64,000 nucleotides of DNA. Source: JBBSBL01 sp046330255. Its GTDB lineage: Bacteria; Actinomycetota; Thermoleophilia; Solirubrobacterales; Solirubrobacteraceae. Position 1 is the first letter of the stretch. Each line of letters starts with the position of its first letter. The stretch is taken from the NCBI GenBank assembly GCA_046330255.1, contig JAXLTC010000001.1:372001-436000 (forward strand), read 5' to 3'. The position numbers and the translations under genes are program-made. The notes below the pieces were generated by a model. The model was not told the DNA's origin and made no database searches. It saw only the letters and a list, made by a program, of their open reading frames with translations. This document shows positions 25,711 to 34,329 of this stretch, piece after piece.

Positions 25711-27663
25711 TCAGCCGGACCGGCCCAGCGCCTCGCGGATGCCGTCCAGCGACTCGGGGTTCTCGGCGCTCGAGAGGTCGCCCGGGTCCTCGCCGATGGC
25801 GGCGGCGCGCACGGCGCGGCGCAGGATCTTCGCCGAGCGGGTCCTGGGCAGCGCCGCTACCCGCACGACGCGCGAGGGCTTGAACGGGCGGCCGAGGTCG
25901 GCGGCCACGCGCTCGGCGAGCTCCGCGGAGACGTCCTCGCCGCTCGCGTCGACCGGGACCCAGAAGCACCAGACGGCCTCGCCCTTGGTCTCGTCGGGCA
26001 CGCCCACCGTCGCCGCCTCGGCCACGGAGGGATGGCCGACCAGGATCGACTCGACCTCCGCGGGACCCAGGCGCTTGCCGGCGACGTTGATCGCCTCGTC
26101 GGAGCGCCCGTAGAGGAACCACTGGCCGTCGGAGTCGATCATCGCCCAGTCTCCGTGGCGCCAGACGCCGGGGTAGGTCGACCAGTAGCTGGCGAGGTAG
26201 CGCTCGGGGTCGCCCCACACCCCGCGCGTCATTCCCGGCCAGGGCGCGCGGCAGATGAGCTCCCCGACCTCGCCGCGCACCGGCCGCCCTTCCCGGTCGA
26301 AGACGTCGACGTCCATGCCGAGGCAGGGCCCGCCGAGCGAGCAGGCCTTGATCGGCTCCACCGGGTAGGGGGACAGGAAGCAGGCGCCGACCTCGGTGCC
26401 GCCCGAGATGTTCATGATCGGCACCCGTCCGCTCCCGACCTCGCGGTGCAGCCACCAGTAGGGCTCCGGGTTCCACGGCTCCCCGGTCGAGCCGATGATC
26501 CGCAGCGAGGTGAGGTCGTGGCGGCGCGGGTGCTCGTCGCCCTTCGGCTTCAGCGCCCGGATCAGCGTCGGCGAGACCCCGAGCATCGTCACGCGGTGGC
26601 GCTCGACCGACGCCCACACGCGGTCGGGCCCGGGGAAGTCCGGGGCGCCTTCGTACATGACCATCGTCCCGCCGACGGCGTGCGAGCCGACCATCGCGAG
26701 CGGCCCCATGATCCAGCCCATGTCCGTGACCCAGTAGAACGGCTCGCCGGCGTGGAGGTCGAGGGAGTAGGCGACCTCGGAGGCGATCTTCACGAGGAAG
26801 CCGCCGTGGACGTGGACGGCGCCCTTGGGCCTGCCGGTCGTGCCGGAGGTGTACGCCAGCATCATCACGTCCTCCGCGCCCGTGTCGTGCGCCGTGCGGC
26901 CGTCCGCCGGATCGGCGGCCGCGAGGAAGTCGTCCCAGGCGATGTCGCGGCCGGCCCGCATCGGGACGTCGCCCAGCCCGAGGCGCCCGAGCACGACGAC
27001 CCGCCGCACGTCAGGGCACTCCGCCACGGCCTCGTCGCAGGCCGGCTTCATCGCGACCCGCTTGCCGCGCCGCCAGGTGCCGTCGGCGGTGAGCACGACC
27101 TTCGCGTCCGCGTCCCGCAGGCGCGCGGCGATCGCGTGCGGCGCGAACCCGGAGAAGACGGGCAGGTAGATGGCGCCGACCTTCGCGATCGCGTAGGCGG
27201 CGATCACCGCCTCGGGAACCATCGGCATGAAGACGCCGACCGCGTCTCCCGGCCGCAGCCCGTCCGCCCGCAGCGCGGCCGCGAGCGCGTCGACCGCCGC
27301 GGCGAGCTCCCGGTAGGTGAGCGTGCGCACCTCGCCGTCCTCCGCCTCGCCGATCAGCGCCGGCGCGTCGGCCCTGGCCGGATCCTCGCGCCAGCGGTCC
27401 ACGCACGCGGCCGCGAGGTTGATGCGCCCGCCGGTGAACCAGCGCGCCCACTCGATCCCGTCCGAGGTGTCGAGCGTCTGCTCGTAGGGAGTCGAGAAGG
27501 GAATCCCGAGGTCCTCGACCACCGCGTCCCAGAACGCCGGCAGGTCGCCGACCGAGAACCGGCGCAGCTCGTCGATCGACGAGGCGCCGAGCCGGCGCAT
27601 CAAGCGCGTCACGTTGGCGCGCTCGACGTACTCAGACGTGGGTGTCCAGGCGACCTCCGTCAT
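25711..27663 (-). CDS. AMP-forming acyl-CoA synthetase (acetyl/propionyl-CoA synthetase-like)
   Basis: 650 residues, the size of acetyl-CoA synthetase. It has MLAYTSGTTGRPKGAVHVHG (P-loop), WVTDMGWIMGP, GSTGEPWNPEPYWWLH, MNISGGTEVG, and YGRSDEAINVAGKRLGPAEVE (hinge and A8 motif), with the C-terminal catalytic lysine region PRTRSAKILRRAVR. The SGGTEVG region suggests a short-chain substrate. Activates an acyl acid with ATP and CoA. A TAGAAT box sits nine bases before the ATG. Confidence 0.92.
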   Translation of the reverse strand: MTEVAWTPTSEYVERANVTRLMRRLGASSIDELRRFSVGDLPAFWDAVVEDLGIPFSTPYEQTLDTSDGIEWARWFTGGRINLAAACVDRWREDPARADAPALIGEAEDGEVRTLTYRELAAAVDALAAALRADGLRPGDAVGVFMPMVPEAVIAAYAIAKVGAIYLPVFSGFAPHAIAARLRDADAKVVLTADGTWRRGKRVAMKPACDEAVAECPDVRRVVVLGRLGLGDVPMRAGRDIAWDDFLAAADPADGRTAHDTGAEDVMMLAYTSGTTGRPKGAVHVHGGFLVKIASEVAYSLDLHAGEPFYWVTDMGWIMGPLAMVGSHAVGGTMVMYEGAPDFPGPDRVWASVERHRVTMLGVSPTLIRALKPKGDEHPRRHDLTSLRIIGSTGEPWNPEPYWWLHREVGSGRVPIMNISGGTEVGACFLSPYPVEPIKACSLGGPCLGMDVDVFDREGRPVRGEVGELICRAPWPGMTRGVWGDPERYLASYWSTYPGVWRHGDWAMIDSDGQWFLYGRSDEAINVAGKRLGPAEVESILVGHPSVAEAATVGVPDETKGEAVWCFWVPVDASGEDVSAELAERVAADLGRPFKPSRVVRVAALPRTRSAKILRRAVRAAAIGEDPGDLSSAENPESLDGIREALGRSG

Positions 27664-27672
27664 CGCCCGGCG

Positions 27673-27678
27673 ATTCTA
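27673..27678 (-). promoter_or_regulatory. putative leaderless -10 element (TAGAAT) of the acyl-CoA synthetase
   Basis: TAGAAT on the minus strand ends nine bases before the ATG at 27663. Confidence 0.45.
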
Positions 27679-27697
27679 TGGAGCCCCGGCCGCGCGG

Positions 27698-28072
27698 TCA
27701 GTCGTCGTCGTGGTCGCCGTCGCCGCCGTGGGTCTTCCCGTCGTGGTCGTCGTCGCCGTGGGCCGTGGAGCCGGGCACGGTGCGCGACGGCGCGGCGCCC
27801 GAGGACGGCCCGAAGCCGGGCGCGGGAGACACCGGGGGCGCGACCGGGCCACCGCGCGGCGCCGCGCCACCGGAGCCGCGCGGCACGACGGGACGAGCGG
27901 CCGAGCCGCGCCCGGAGAGCGCCGCGGGAACGAGATCGTCGCCCGCCGAGGCCGGCGCCTCGGCGAGCCCGATCGGCTGGCTGGTCAGCCGATCGGTGGC
28001 GTAGGCGAGCGCCGCCGCGGCGGCCACGCCGAGCAGCCCCAGGGCGATCACGAGCAGCGCGCGCCGAAGCAT
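27698..28072 (-). CDS. small membrane-anchored protein with His/Asp-rich tail
   Basis: 124 residues: one N-terminal transmembrane helix (LLVIALGLLGVAAAAALAYA), a Pro/Gly/Ala-rich extracellular-type linker, then a C-terminal tail TAHGDDDHDGKTHGGDGDHD. The tail alternates His and Asp and could bind divalent metal. It starts ten bases after the histidine kinase stop, so it belongs to that operon. A similar HGDD-containing tail occurs in the protein at 30327 on the other side of the two-component genes. No known family. Confidence 0.6.
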   Translation of the reverse strand: MLRRALLVIALGLLGVAAAAALAYATDRLTSQPIGLAEAPASAGDDLVPAALSGRGSAARPVVPRGSGGAAPRGGPVAPPVSPAPGFGPSSGAAPSRTVPGSTAHGDDDHDGKTHGGDGDHDDD

Positions 28073-28081
28073 CGCCGAAGG

Positions 28082-29440
28082 CTAGCCGGGCCCCGGTGAA
28101 GCCTCGGCAAAGGCGGGCAGCGCCAGAACCGCGACGGCGCCGCGGTCGTCGCGGTTCGCGAGGCTCGCCTCGCCTCCCCACGAGCGCGCCAGCTCGCGCG
28201 CGATCGCCAGCCCGAGCCCGGTGCCGGATGCGCCCGCCCGCCCGGCGCTCCCGCGGTGGAAGCGCTCGAAGACGGCCTCCGCCTCGCCCGGCGCCAGCCC
28301 CGGCCCCTCGTCGAGCACCTCGATCCGCCCCGCGCCGGCGACGACGCTGACCTCGGACTGCGGCGGCCCGTAGCGGATCGCGTTCTCGACGAGGGCGTCG
28401 AGGGCGCGGTCCAGGTCGACGCGCGCGCACCACACGTAACGATGCGGCTCCGCCTCCGGGCCGGCCGCGATCGCGATGCCCGCGTCGCGCGCCGCGGGCA
28501 TCCAGCGCTCCGCCGCGCGCGTGGCCGCCTCGTCGAGGCTGAGCCGCTCCCCGGGCGCGTCGCGCTCGCCGGCGCGGCTGAGCACCAGCAGCTCGTCGAT
28601 CGTCACGCTGAGACGGTCCAGCTCGTGCATCCCCGCGTCGAGCTCGCGTTCCGCCCCGCCGCTGACGCCCTCGGCGCGCGCCTCCTCGAGCCGCAGCCGC
28701 AGGCCGGCGAGCGGGGTGCGGAGCTGGTGCGAGGCGTCGGCCACGAAGTCCTGCTGAGCCCGGAGCGCCCGCACGAGGCGCTCGGTCATGTCGTTGAAGG
28801 AGCGGGCGAGCGAGCGCTGCTCGGCGGAGCCCTGCTCCTGCGCGCGGAGCTGGAGGTCGCCGGCGTCGAGCGCGCGCGCGGTCGCCTCCAGGCGGCGCAG
28901 CGGTCGCGCGACCTGCTCGGCGATCACGAGGCCGGCCCCCAGGCCGAGTACGAGCACGACCAGGCCGACGAGCGCCAGCCCGACGATCGTCCGCTCCACG
29001 GCGCCCTTGACGCGCGCCACGCTCTGGGTGATCCGCACGGCGCCGACCGTCCGGCGCGAGGCGACGATCGGCGCGGCCGTCGCGAGGAGGTCCTCGCGCA
29101 GGGTCTGGCTGCGGCGGGTGTCCTGGAAGTCGCGACCCGACAGTGCAGCCACGATCTCCGGGCGCGACGAGTAGTCGTCGCCCAGCGTGTCGTGACCGGC
29201 GCTGTCCGCGATCACGATGCCGTGGGCGTCAACGACGATCACGCGGCCGCGGACCGAGACGGCCGAGGTGCCGACGAGCTCGGCGAGCGCGGCCGGGCGC
29301 GGTGGCGAGACGAGCCCGGCGGCGCTCGCGGCGACGACGTCCGCCTGGCTGCGCGCCTGGGAACGGACCTCCGCGTCGACGCGTCGCGCGAGATTCAGCG
29401 CGAGCGGGACCTCGAGGGCCACGATCGCGAGCACCAGCAC
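28082..29440 (-). CDS. sensor histidine kinase (HAMP, HisKA, HATPase)
   Basis: About 452 residues. First transmembrane helix, extracytoplasmic sensor (about 30-150), second helix VGLALVGLVVLVLGLGAGLV (about 155), HAMP domain, phospho-acceptor motif DFVADASHQLRTPLAGLRL (His about 235), N box ALVENAIRYGPP, G1 DEGPGLAP and G2 GTGLGLAI. The GTG at 29440 falls inside the first transmembrane helix; 13 codons upstream, in frame, a CTG at 29479 overlaps the regulator stop (CTGA) and would restore a full N-terminus. Partner of the OmpR-type regulator upstream. Confidence 0.9.
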   Translation of the reverse strand: MLVLAIVALEVPLALNLARRVDAEVRSQARSQADVVAASAAGLVSPPRPAALAELVGTSAVSVRGRVIVVDAHGIVIADSAGHDTLGDDYSSRPEIVAALSGRDFQDTRRSQTLREDLLATAAPIVASRRTVGAVRITQSVARVKGAVERTIVGLALVGLVVLVLGLGAGLVIAEQVARPLRRLEATARALDAGDLQLRAQEQGSAEQRSLARSFNDMTERLVRALRAQQDFVADASHQLRTPLAGLRLRLEEARAEGVSGGAERELDAGMHELDRLSVTIDELLVLSRAGERDAPGERLSLDEAATRAAERWMPAARDAGIAIAAGPEAEPHRYVWCARVDLDRALDALVENAIRYGPPQSEVSVVAGAGRIEVLDEGPGLAPGEAEAVFERFHRGSAGRAGASGTGLGLAIARELARSWGGEASLANRDDRGAVAVLALPAFAEASPGPG

Positions 29441-29475
29441 GTACGCGAGCGCGATCAGGAGCCGGAGCCGGAGGC

Positions 29476-30195
29476 TCAGGCGGGACCGACCTCCCCGGGC
29501 GCGCTGAAGCGAAAGCCGACTCCGCGCACGGTGTGGATGTAGCGGGCGGATGCCGCGTCGTCGCCGAGCTTGCGCCGCAGCCAGCCGACGTGGACGTCGA
29601 GCGTCTTGGTCGACCCGAACCAGTTCTCGTCCCAGACCTCCGCCATCAGGTCCTCCCGGGTCACGACGCGCCCTGCGTCGCGGACGAGCCGCTCGAGGAG
29701 GTCGAACTCCTTGCGGGAGAGCTCCAGGTCCTCCCCGTCGAGTGTCGCCCGCCGCGCGGCCGGATCCACGTGCAGCGGCCCGATGTCGCTCGCCGGGCGC
29801 GGCCCCGCGCCGGCCGCCTCGCGCGCCGCACGGCGCAGGATCGCGCGGATCCGGGCGATCACCTCGTCGCCGCTGAAGGGCTTGACGACGTAGTCGTCCG
29901 CGCCCAGCTCGAGGCCGACGATGCGGTCGGTCTCCGTCCCGCGCGCGGTGAGCATCAGGATCGGCACCTCGCCCCGGCGGCGCAGCTCGCGGCAGACATC
30001 GCGCCCGTCGCCGTCAGGCAGCGACAGGTCGAGGACCACCAGGTCCGGGCTGAGGCGCTCGTGCAGGTCCAGTGCCTCGCGCGCGGTGCGCGCGCTGACC
30101 GGCTCGAACCCGGCGCGCGCCAGCGCCCGCGTGAAGGGCTCGGAGATCGACGCCTCGTCCTCGACCAGCAGGATCCGCGCGGGCAGGTCGGCCAC
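29476..30195 (-). CDS. OmpR/PhoB-family response regulator
   Basis: 239 residues. Receiver domain: ILLVEDEA (acidic pocket), VVLDLSLPDGDG (phospho-Asp about residue 54), LTARGTE, and VVKPF (Lys). The C-terminal winged helix has LELSRKEFDLLERLV, STKTLDVHVGWLRRKLG and IHTVRGVGFRF. Start set at the GTG 30195 because TATCGT lies exactly seven bases upstream and the receiver begins nine residues later. Divergent from the small-protein/apbE operon, whose promoter region it shares, so it probably regulates that operon. Confidence 0.94.
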   Translation of the reverse strand: MADLPARILLVEDEASISEPFTRALARAGFEPVSARTAREALDLHERLSPDLVVLDLSLPDGDGRDVCRELRRRGEVPILMLTARGTETDRIVGLELGADDYVVKPFSGDEVIARIRAILRRAAREAAGAGPRPASDIGPLHVDPAARRATLDGEDLELSRKEFDLLERLVRDAGRVVTREDLMAEVWDENWFGSTKTLDVHVGWLRRKLGDDAASARYIHTVRGVGFRFSAPGEVGPA

Positions 30196-30202
30196 GATCG
30201 GG

Positions 30203-30208
30203 ACGATA
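30203..30208 (-). promoter_or_regulatory. putative leaderless -10 element (TATCGT) of the two-component operon
   Basis: TATCGT on the minus strand, then seven bases, then GTG 30195. The 131-base region to 30327 also has to hold the divergent promoter and any regulator sites. Confidence 0.45.
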
Positions 30209-30326
30209 GACGGGCTCGCGGGCCGCCTCGCGCACCTTTGCCCGGCCTTTACCCCGCATTGGGCGGTCGCTTGTGGGCCCACGCCGATCCTGGCCGTGTG
30301 TCCATCGCGAGTCGAGGAGCCTGCCC

Positions 30327-30782
30327 GTGAGACCCAAGCGCACGACGATCGCCGCCGGCGCGACTCTGCTCGGCCTCGGAGGCCTCGCCGCCGCGGCGAT
30401 GAGCGCCGGTGGTGAGACCACGCAGCCGGTCGCCGCAACGGGCCCGGTGGAGATCCGGACCGAGGTGATCCACCAGACGGTCCACCGCACCCGGCGCGAG
30501 CGCCCGCCCCGGGCCGGCTCCGGCGCCGGGCCGGCACCGCGAGGCGAGACGCAGGCCGGCGCGATCCCGGTCTCGGTGGTCTCGGCGCCCCCGCGAGGAG
30601 GGAGCGGCCCGGCGGACGCGCCCGCGCCCAGGGTCGCCACCCGGCAGAGCGGTTCCGAGCACGGCGACGACGCCCGCGAGCACGGCGACGACACCTCCGA
30701 GCGCGGCGACGACACCGAGTCCGAGCACGGCGACCGTCGTGGAGGCTCCCACTCGAACCGGGGCCGCGGCCGCGATGACTGA
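30327..30782 (+). CDS. small membrane-anchored protein with TRQS motif and HGDD repeats
   Basis: 151 residues. N-terminal basic residues and one hydrophobic helix (TIAAGATLLGLGGLAAAAM). After it comes EIRTEVIHQTVHRTRRER, then a Pro/Gly linker, RVATRQSGSEHGDD, and a degenerate acidic repeat (EHGDDAREHGDD, SERGDDTESEHGD) ending in an Arg/Gly-rich tail. Start is the GTG preceded by GAGGAG. The TVHRT element and the TRQS motif recur in the next gene. Not a known family; likely an extracytoplasmic component of the following ApbE/reductase operon. Confidence 0.6.
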   Translation: MRPKRTTIAAGATLLGLGGLAAAAMSAGGETTQPVAATGPVEIRTEVIHQTVHRTRRERPPRAGSGAGPAPRGETQAGAIPVSVVSAPPRGGSGPADAPAPRVATRQSGSEHGDDAREHGDDTSERGDDTESEHGDRRGGSHSNRGRGRDD

Positions 30783-31230
30783 CTCCGGCTGGAGCACGAG
30801 AAGCGACGACCGCCGCCTGGAGCGGCGGGGCGCGCGGCCCCCACGGGCGACCCCCCCAAAGCCCCGCGCACGAAAGGACGGCGGTTCGCGCCCGGCCATG
30901 GTCGCGATCCCGACGCTGGCCGCCTTCTTCGCCCTGTTCGGCGGTCTGGCCCTGCAGATGCGCGAGGGCAGCGACCCGGCGCTCGGCGCCGGATCGCCGG
31001 CGGCGCGCAAGCACACCGTTCTCGTGCGCCGCACCGTGCGCCGGACGGTGGTCACGCACGTCGTTCCCGCGACCGGGGCGGGGACCGCGGCCGCCGGCTC
31101 GTCCAGCGGCTCCGGCTCGTCCGCTCCGCCCCCGGGCGCGGGCTCGTCGAACGCGGCGCCGGCGGCGTCGACTCCCGCCCCCGCGCCACCGCCGGCGCCC
31201 GCGCCGACGGTGGTCACGCGCCAGTCATGA
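30775..31230 (+). CDS. small membrane-anchored protein ending in TRQS
   Basis: 151 residues. Basic cytosolic N-terminus, one transmembrane helix (AIPTLAAFFALFGGLAL, about 42-58), then HTVLVRRTVRRTVVTHVV, a Ser/Gly/Pro/Ala-rich linker of about 60 residues and the exact C-terminus VVTRQS. It overlaps the previous gene by eight bases and the apbE start by four. Shares the RTV/TVHRT element and the TRQS motif with its neighbour, so the two look like diverged paralogues. No FMN-binding domain or [ST]GA[TS] flavinylation motif is visible. Confidence 0.6.
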   Translation: MTDSGWSTRSDDRRLERRGARPPRATPPKPRARKDGGSRPAMVAIPTLAAFFALFGGLALQMREGSDPALGAGSPAARKHTVLVRRTVRRTVVTHVVPATGAGTAAAGSSSGSGSSAPPPGAGSSNAAPAASTPAPAPPPAPAPTVVTRQS

Positions 31231-32189
31231 CCGAGCACGACCTCACGTTCCGCGCGATGGGCTGCGAGCTGCGTCTGCTGGTCGGCGGCTCGTCCGGGCG
31301 CGCGGTCGCCGACGCGCGCGCCTGGGTCGAGGACTTCGACGCCCGCCTCTCGCGGTTCCGCCCCGACAGCGAGCTCTCGGCGCTCAACCGCGACCCCCGT
31401 GAGGTCGTACCCGCGTCCGGCCTCCTGCGCGCGGCGGTCGCTGCGGCCCGCTGGGCGGCGGAGCGCACCGGCGGGCTCGTGGACCCCACGCTGGTGGCCG
31501 AGCTCGAGTCGCTCGGCTACGGGGCCTCGCTCGCCGGCGCGCCGCGCGCCCCGCTGCGAGACGCCATTGCCGCCGGTGGCCGGCGGGCGCCCGCGCGCCC
31601 ACGCCGCCCGCGGGCGTGGGAGGCGATCGAGGTCGACGACGAGGCCGGCGTGATCCGCCGGCCGCCGGGCCTGCGGATCGACACCGGAGGCACCGGCAAG
31701 GGCCTCGCCGCGGACGCCGTCGCCGTTCGCCTCGCGGGCTGCGAGCGCGCCTGCGTGGACATGGCCGGCGACCTGCGGATCATCGGCCCTGACGCCGAGC
31801 GCCGGCCCTACGAGGTGGCGGTCGAGCACCCGCTGACCGGCGCCTGCTGCCACACGTTCCGGGTGGGGTCCGGCGGAGTCGCGACGTCGGGAGTCGGCTC
31901 GCGCATCTGGCGGACCGCCGGGGGCGGGTTCGCCCATCACCTGCTCGACCCGGCGACCGGGCGCCCGGCCTGGACCGGCGTGCTGATGGCGACCGCGATC
32001 GCGCCCTCCGCGCTCGAGGCGGAGACGCTCGCCAAGCTGGCGGTGCTGCGCGGCCCCGACGCGGCGCGCGAGCTGCTGGCTCCGGCGGGTGGGCTGCTCG
32101 TCACCGACGACGGCGAGGTCCACGTCTTGCCGCAGCCCGTCGCCGGCCGCCTGCTCCTGCGCCGTCCGACCGCGGCGGTCGCCGCATGA
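31227..32189 (+). CDS. apbE: FAD:protein FMN transferase
   Basis: 320 residues. ApbE signatures: RLSRFRPDSELSALN (about 38), LRIDTGGTGKGLAADAVA (about 150; flavin site), CVDMAGDLRIIG (about 180), and GGVATSGVGSRIW with HHLLDPATGRPAW (about 220-250; metal and active site). ApbE attaches FMN covalently to threonine of extracytoplasmic flavoproteins. No N-terminal signal is seen. It is coupled to both neighbours by four-base overlaps (ATGA). The flavinylated partner is not obvious in the window. Confidence 0.93.
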   Translation: MTEHDLTFRAMGCELRLLVGGSSGRAVADARAWVEDFDARLSRFRPDSELSALNRDPREVVPASGLLRAAVAAARWAAERTGGLVDPTLVAELESLGYGASLAGAPRAPLRDAIAAGGRRAPARPRRPRAWEAIEVDDEAGVIRRPPGLRIDTGGTGKGLAADAVAVRLAGCERACVDMAGDLRIIGPDAERRPYEVAVEHPLTGACCHTFRVGSGGVATSGVGSRIWRTAGGGFAHHLLDPATGRPAWTGVLMATAIAPSALEAETLAKLAVLRGPDAARELLAPAGGLLVTDDGEVHVLPQPVAGRLLLRRPTAAVAA

Positions 32190-32893
32190 CCCGGCCGGAC
32201 CCGCTGCACTACGGTTGGTGGCTCGCGAGCCGCGCCTCCGGGGTGGTGGCGATCCTGCTCGTCACCTGCTCGGTCCTGCTCGGGCTGGCGATGGCCTCCG
32301 GGCTGCTGCGGCGCCCCGGCCTCAAGCGCGGCCTCCGCGGCTACCACGAGCAGCTCGCGCTTACGGGGCTGATCGCGATCGGCGTCCACGGCGTCACGCT
32401 GCTGGGAGACCCCTGGCTGCGGCCGGGGATCGCGGGCGTGCTGGTGCCGTTCCGCATGTCCTACCAGCCCTTCTTCACCGGGCTGGGCATCCTGGCCGGC
32501 TACGGCGTCGCGATCCTGGGGCTCTCGTTCTACGCGCGCCGGCGTATCGGCGCGCGCCGCTGGCGCTCGATCCATCGCGCGACGAGCGTGGTGTGGGCGA
32601 TGGGCGTGATCCACGCGCTCGGGGCCGGCACCGACGCGGGCAGCCGCTGGTTCCAGGTCCTGGTCGCGGCGTCGGTGGTGCCGGTGCTGGCGCGGCTCGC
32701 GGTGCGCGTGCTCCGCGGCCGCCGGCCGGGGCGCCCGGCGGCCGCGCCGCGGAGCCGCCCGCTGCCCGCTGCGACCGTCCCCGCGCTCGCGGACGGCGCC
32801 CCGGCGGCGTCCGTCGCCACGCCCGCCGCCCGCCGGTCCGTGGCGCGGCGAGCCGCGCGCTCCCGGGCGGCTGCGGAGGGAGCGCTGCCGTGA
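32186..32893 (+). CDS. ferric-reductase-like transmembrane haem b protein
   Basis: 235 residues with about six hydrophobic helices. Candidate haem ligands are YHEQLALTGLIAIGVHGV (two His about residues 53 and 67) and RSIHRATSVVWAMGVIHAL (two His about 130 and 143), the spacing expected for a FRE/MsrQ-like core. The C-terminus is an Arg/Ala-rich cytosolic tail. It would pass electrons from a cytosolic reductase across the membrane. The next two genes, an FAD reductase and a ferredoxin, provide the donor side. Confidence 0.85.
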   Translation: MTRPDPLHYGWWLASRASGVVAILLVTCSVLLGLAMASGLLRRPGLKRGLRGYHEQLALTGLIAIGVHGVTLLGDPWLRPGIAGVLVPFRMSYQPFFTGLGILAGYGVAILGLSFYARRRIGARRWRSIHRATSVVWAMGVIHALGAGTDAGSRWFQVLVAASVVPVLARLAVRVLRGRRPGRPAAAPRSRPLPAATVPALADGAPAASVATPAARRSVARRAARSRAAAEGALP

Positions 32894-34074
32894 GCGAGGG
32901 CGTCGTGATCGCCGGCGGCGGGCTCGCCGCGCAGCGCTGCGCGGCGGCGCTGCGCCGGCACGGCTACGAGGGCCGCGTGCGCATCGTCTGCGCCGAGGAC
33001 GCGGCGCCGTACGACCGCCCGCCGCTCTCCAAGGAGGCGCTGTCGGAGGGCCGCGCGCACGGCGAGCTCGAGCTGCGACCGGCGGCCTGGTACGCGGAGC
33101 GGGATCTCGAGCTGCTGCTCGGGGAGCGGGCGGCAGCGCTCGTGCCCGCCGAGCGGCGCGTGGAGATGGCATCCGGCGCGTCGCTGCGCTACGAGCGGCT
33201 GCTCGTGGCCACCGGGGCCGAGGCGCGCTCGCTCCCGGGAGCCTCCCGCCGCGAGAACGCGCACGTCCTGCGGGACCACGGCGACGCCGCCAGGCTGCGC
33301 GCCGCGCTGCGCCCGGGCGCCCGGCTGGTGATCGTCGGCGCCGGCTTCATCGGGCTCGAGGTCGCGGCGAGCGCCCGCGCCCTCGGCGTGGAGGTCGCCG
33401 TGGTCGAGGCCGCGGACGCCCCGCTCGCGCCGATCGTCGGCGCCGGGATCGGCGGCTGGTTCGCGAACCTCCACCGCGCGGAGGGGGTCGATATGCGCCT
33501 GGGCGCGGCGGTGGCGTCGTTCGAGGGCCCCGCCGACCGTGTCGACGCGGTGGTGCTCGCCGGCGGCGAGCGGCTGGTCTGCGACGCGGTGCTGGTCGCG
33601 GTCGGCGCCCGCCCCGCGACCGGCTGGCTGGCCGGGTCGGGACTTCCCACCGACGGCGTGCCGACCGATGCCGCGGGGCGCACGAGCGTCCCCCGCGTGT
33701 TCGCCGCGGGCGACGCCGCGAGACCTTTCGTCGCTGAGCTGGGCGCGCACGCGCGCTGCGAGCACTGGGAGGCCGCGGGTCGCCAGGGCGCGGCGGCCGC
33801 CGCCGCCATGCTCGGGCTCGATCCGCCGCGCGCTCCCGAGCCGTCGTTCTGGAGCGACCAGTACGGCGTCCGCATCCACCACATCGGGCGCCCGGACGGA
33901 GCCGACGGGATAGTCGTCGAGGGCGACCCCGGCGCGCGCGACTTCGCGGCCACCTGGACCGCCTCGGGACGGCCGGTCGCCGGCCTGCTCGTCGGCCGCC
34001 CGGGCGCGCTTCCCCACCTGCGCCGCCGCCTCGCGGCCAGCGCCGCCGCGGAACAGGAGAGGGTGGCGGCATGA
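32890..34074 (+). CDS. FAD-dependent ferredoxin reductase-like oxidoreductase
   Basis: 394 residues. FAD loop VVIAGGGLAAQRCAAAL at the N-terminus, DRPPLSKEAL (typical of the rubredoxin/ferredoxin reductase family), NAD loop LVIVGAGFIGLEVAASAR (about 140), and the FAD-closing RVFAAGDAAR (about 270), followed by a reductase C-terminal domain with SFWSDQYGVRIHHIGRP. This is the BphA4/putidaredoxin-reductase type. Start GTG overlaps the previous TGA. It most likely reduces the ferredoxin encoded next. Confidence 0.93.
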   Translation: MSEGVVIAGGGLAAQRCAAALRRHGYEGRVRIVCAEDAAPYDRPPLSKEALSEGRAHGELELRPAAWYAERDLELLLGERAAALVPAERRVEMASGASLRYERLLVATGAEARSLPGASRRENAHVLRDHGDAARLRAALRPGARLVIVGAGFIGLEVAASARALGVEVAVVEAADAPLAPIVGAGIGGWFANLHRAEGVDMRLGAAVASFEGPADRVDAVVLAGGERLVCDAVLVAVGARPATGWLAGSGLPTDGVPTDAAGRTSVPRVFAAGDAARPFVAELGAHARCEHWEAAGRQGAAAAAAMLGLDPPRAPEPSFWSDQYGVRIHHIGRPDGADGIVVEGDPGARDFAATWTASGRPVAGLLVGRPGALPHLRRRLAASAAAEQERVAA

Positions 34075-34277
34075 GCCTTGTCCCCGTGATCGACGAGGCC
34101 GCCTGCGCCGCGCACGGCGACTGCGTCGAGGTCGCGCCCGACGTGTTCCGCCTCGACGACGTCGTCACGGTGATCGGCACCGGTCCCGACGAGACGATCC
34201 TCGCCGCCGCCGCGGCGTGCCCGTCGGTCGCGATCGCGGTCGTCGACGACTCCTCCGGCGAGCAGGTCTACCCGTAG
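34071..34277 (+). CDS. ferredoxin, 3Fe-4S type (C-x2-H-x2-C)
   Basis: 68 residues. Cluster motif is CAAHGDCVEVAPDVF with a distal ACPSVAI, that is Cys-x2-His-x2-Cys ... Cys-Pro. The second position is His in place of the Cys of [4Fe-4S] ferredoxins, the arrangement of single-cluster [3Fe-4S] ferredoxins often paired with P450s. No P450 is in the window; the partner is probably the reductase whose stop it overlaps by four bases. Last gene of the operon beginning at 30327. Confidence 0.9.
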   Translation: MSLVPVIDEAACAAHGDCVEVAPDVFRLDDVVTVIGTGPDETILAAAAACPSVAIAVVDDSSGEQVYP

Positions 34278-34316
34278 CTCTCCGCCGTGCCCGGCCCGCG
34301 CCGGACACGGGGCGGA

Positions 34317-34322
34317 TAGGCT
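34317..34322 (+). promoter_or_regulatory. putative leaderless -10 element (TAGGCT)
   Basis: TAGGCT, then seven bases, then the ATG at 34330. It marks a new transcription unit after the ferredoxin. Confidence 0.45.
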
Positions 34323-34329
34323 CGCCGCG

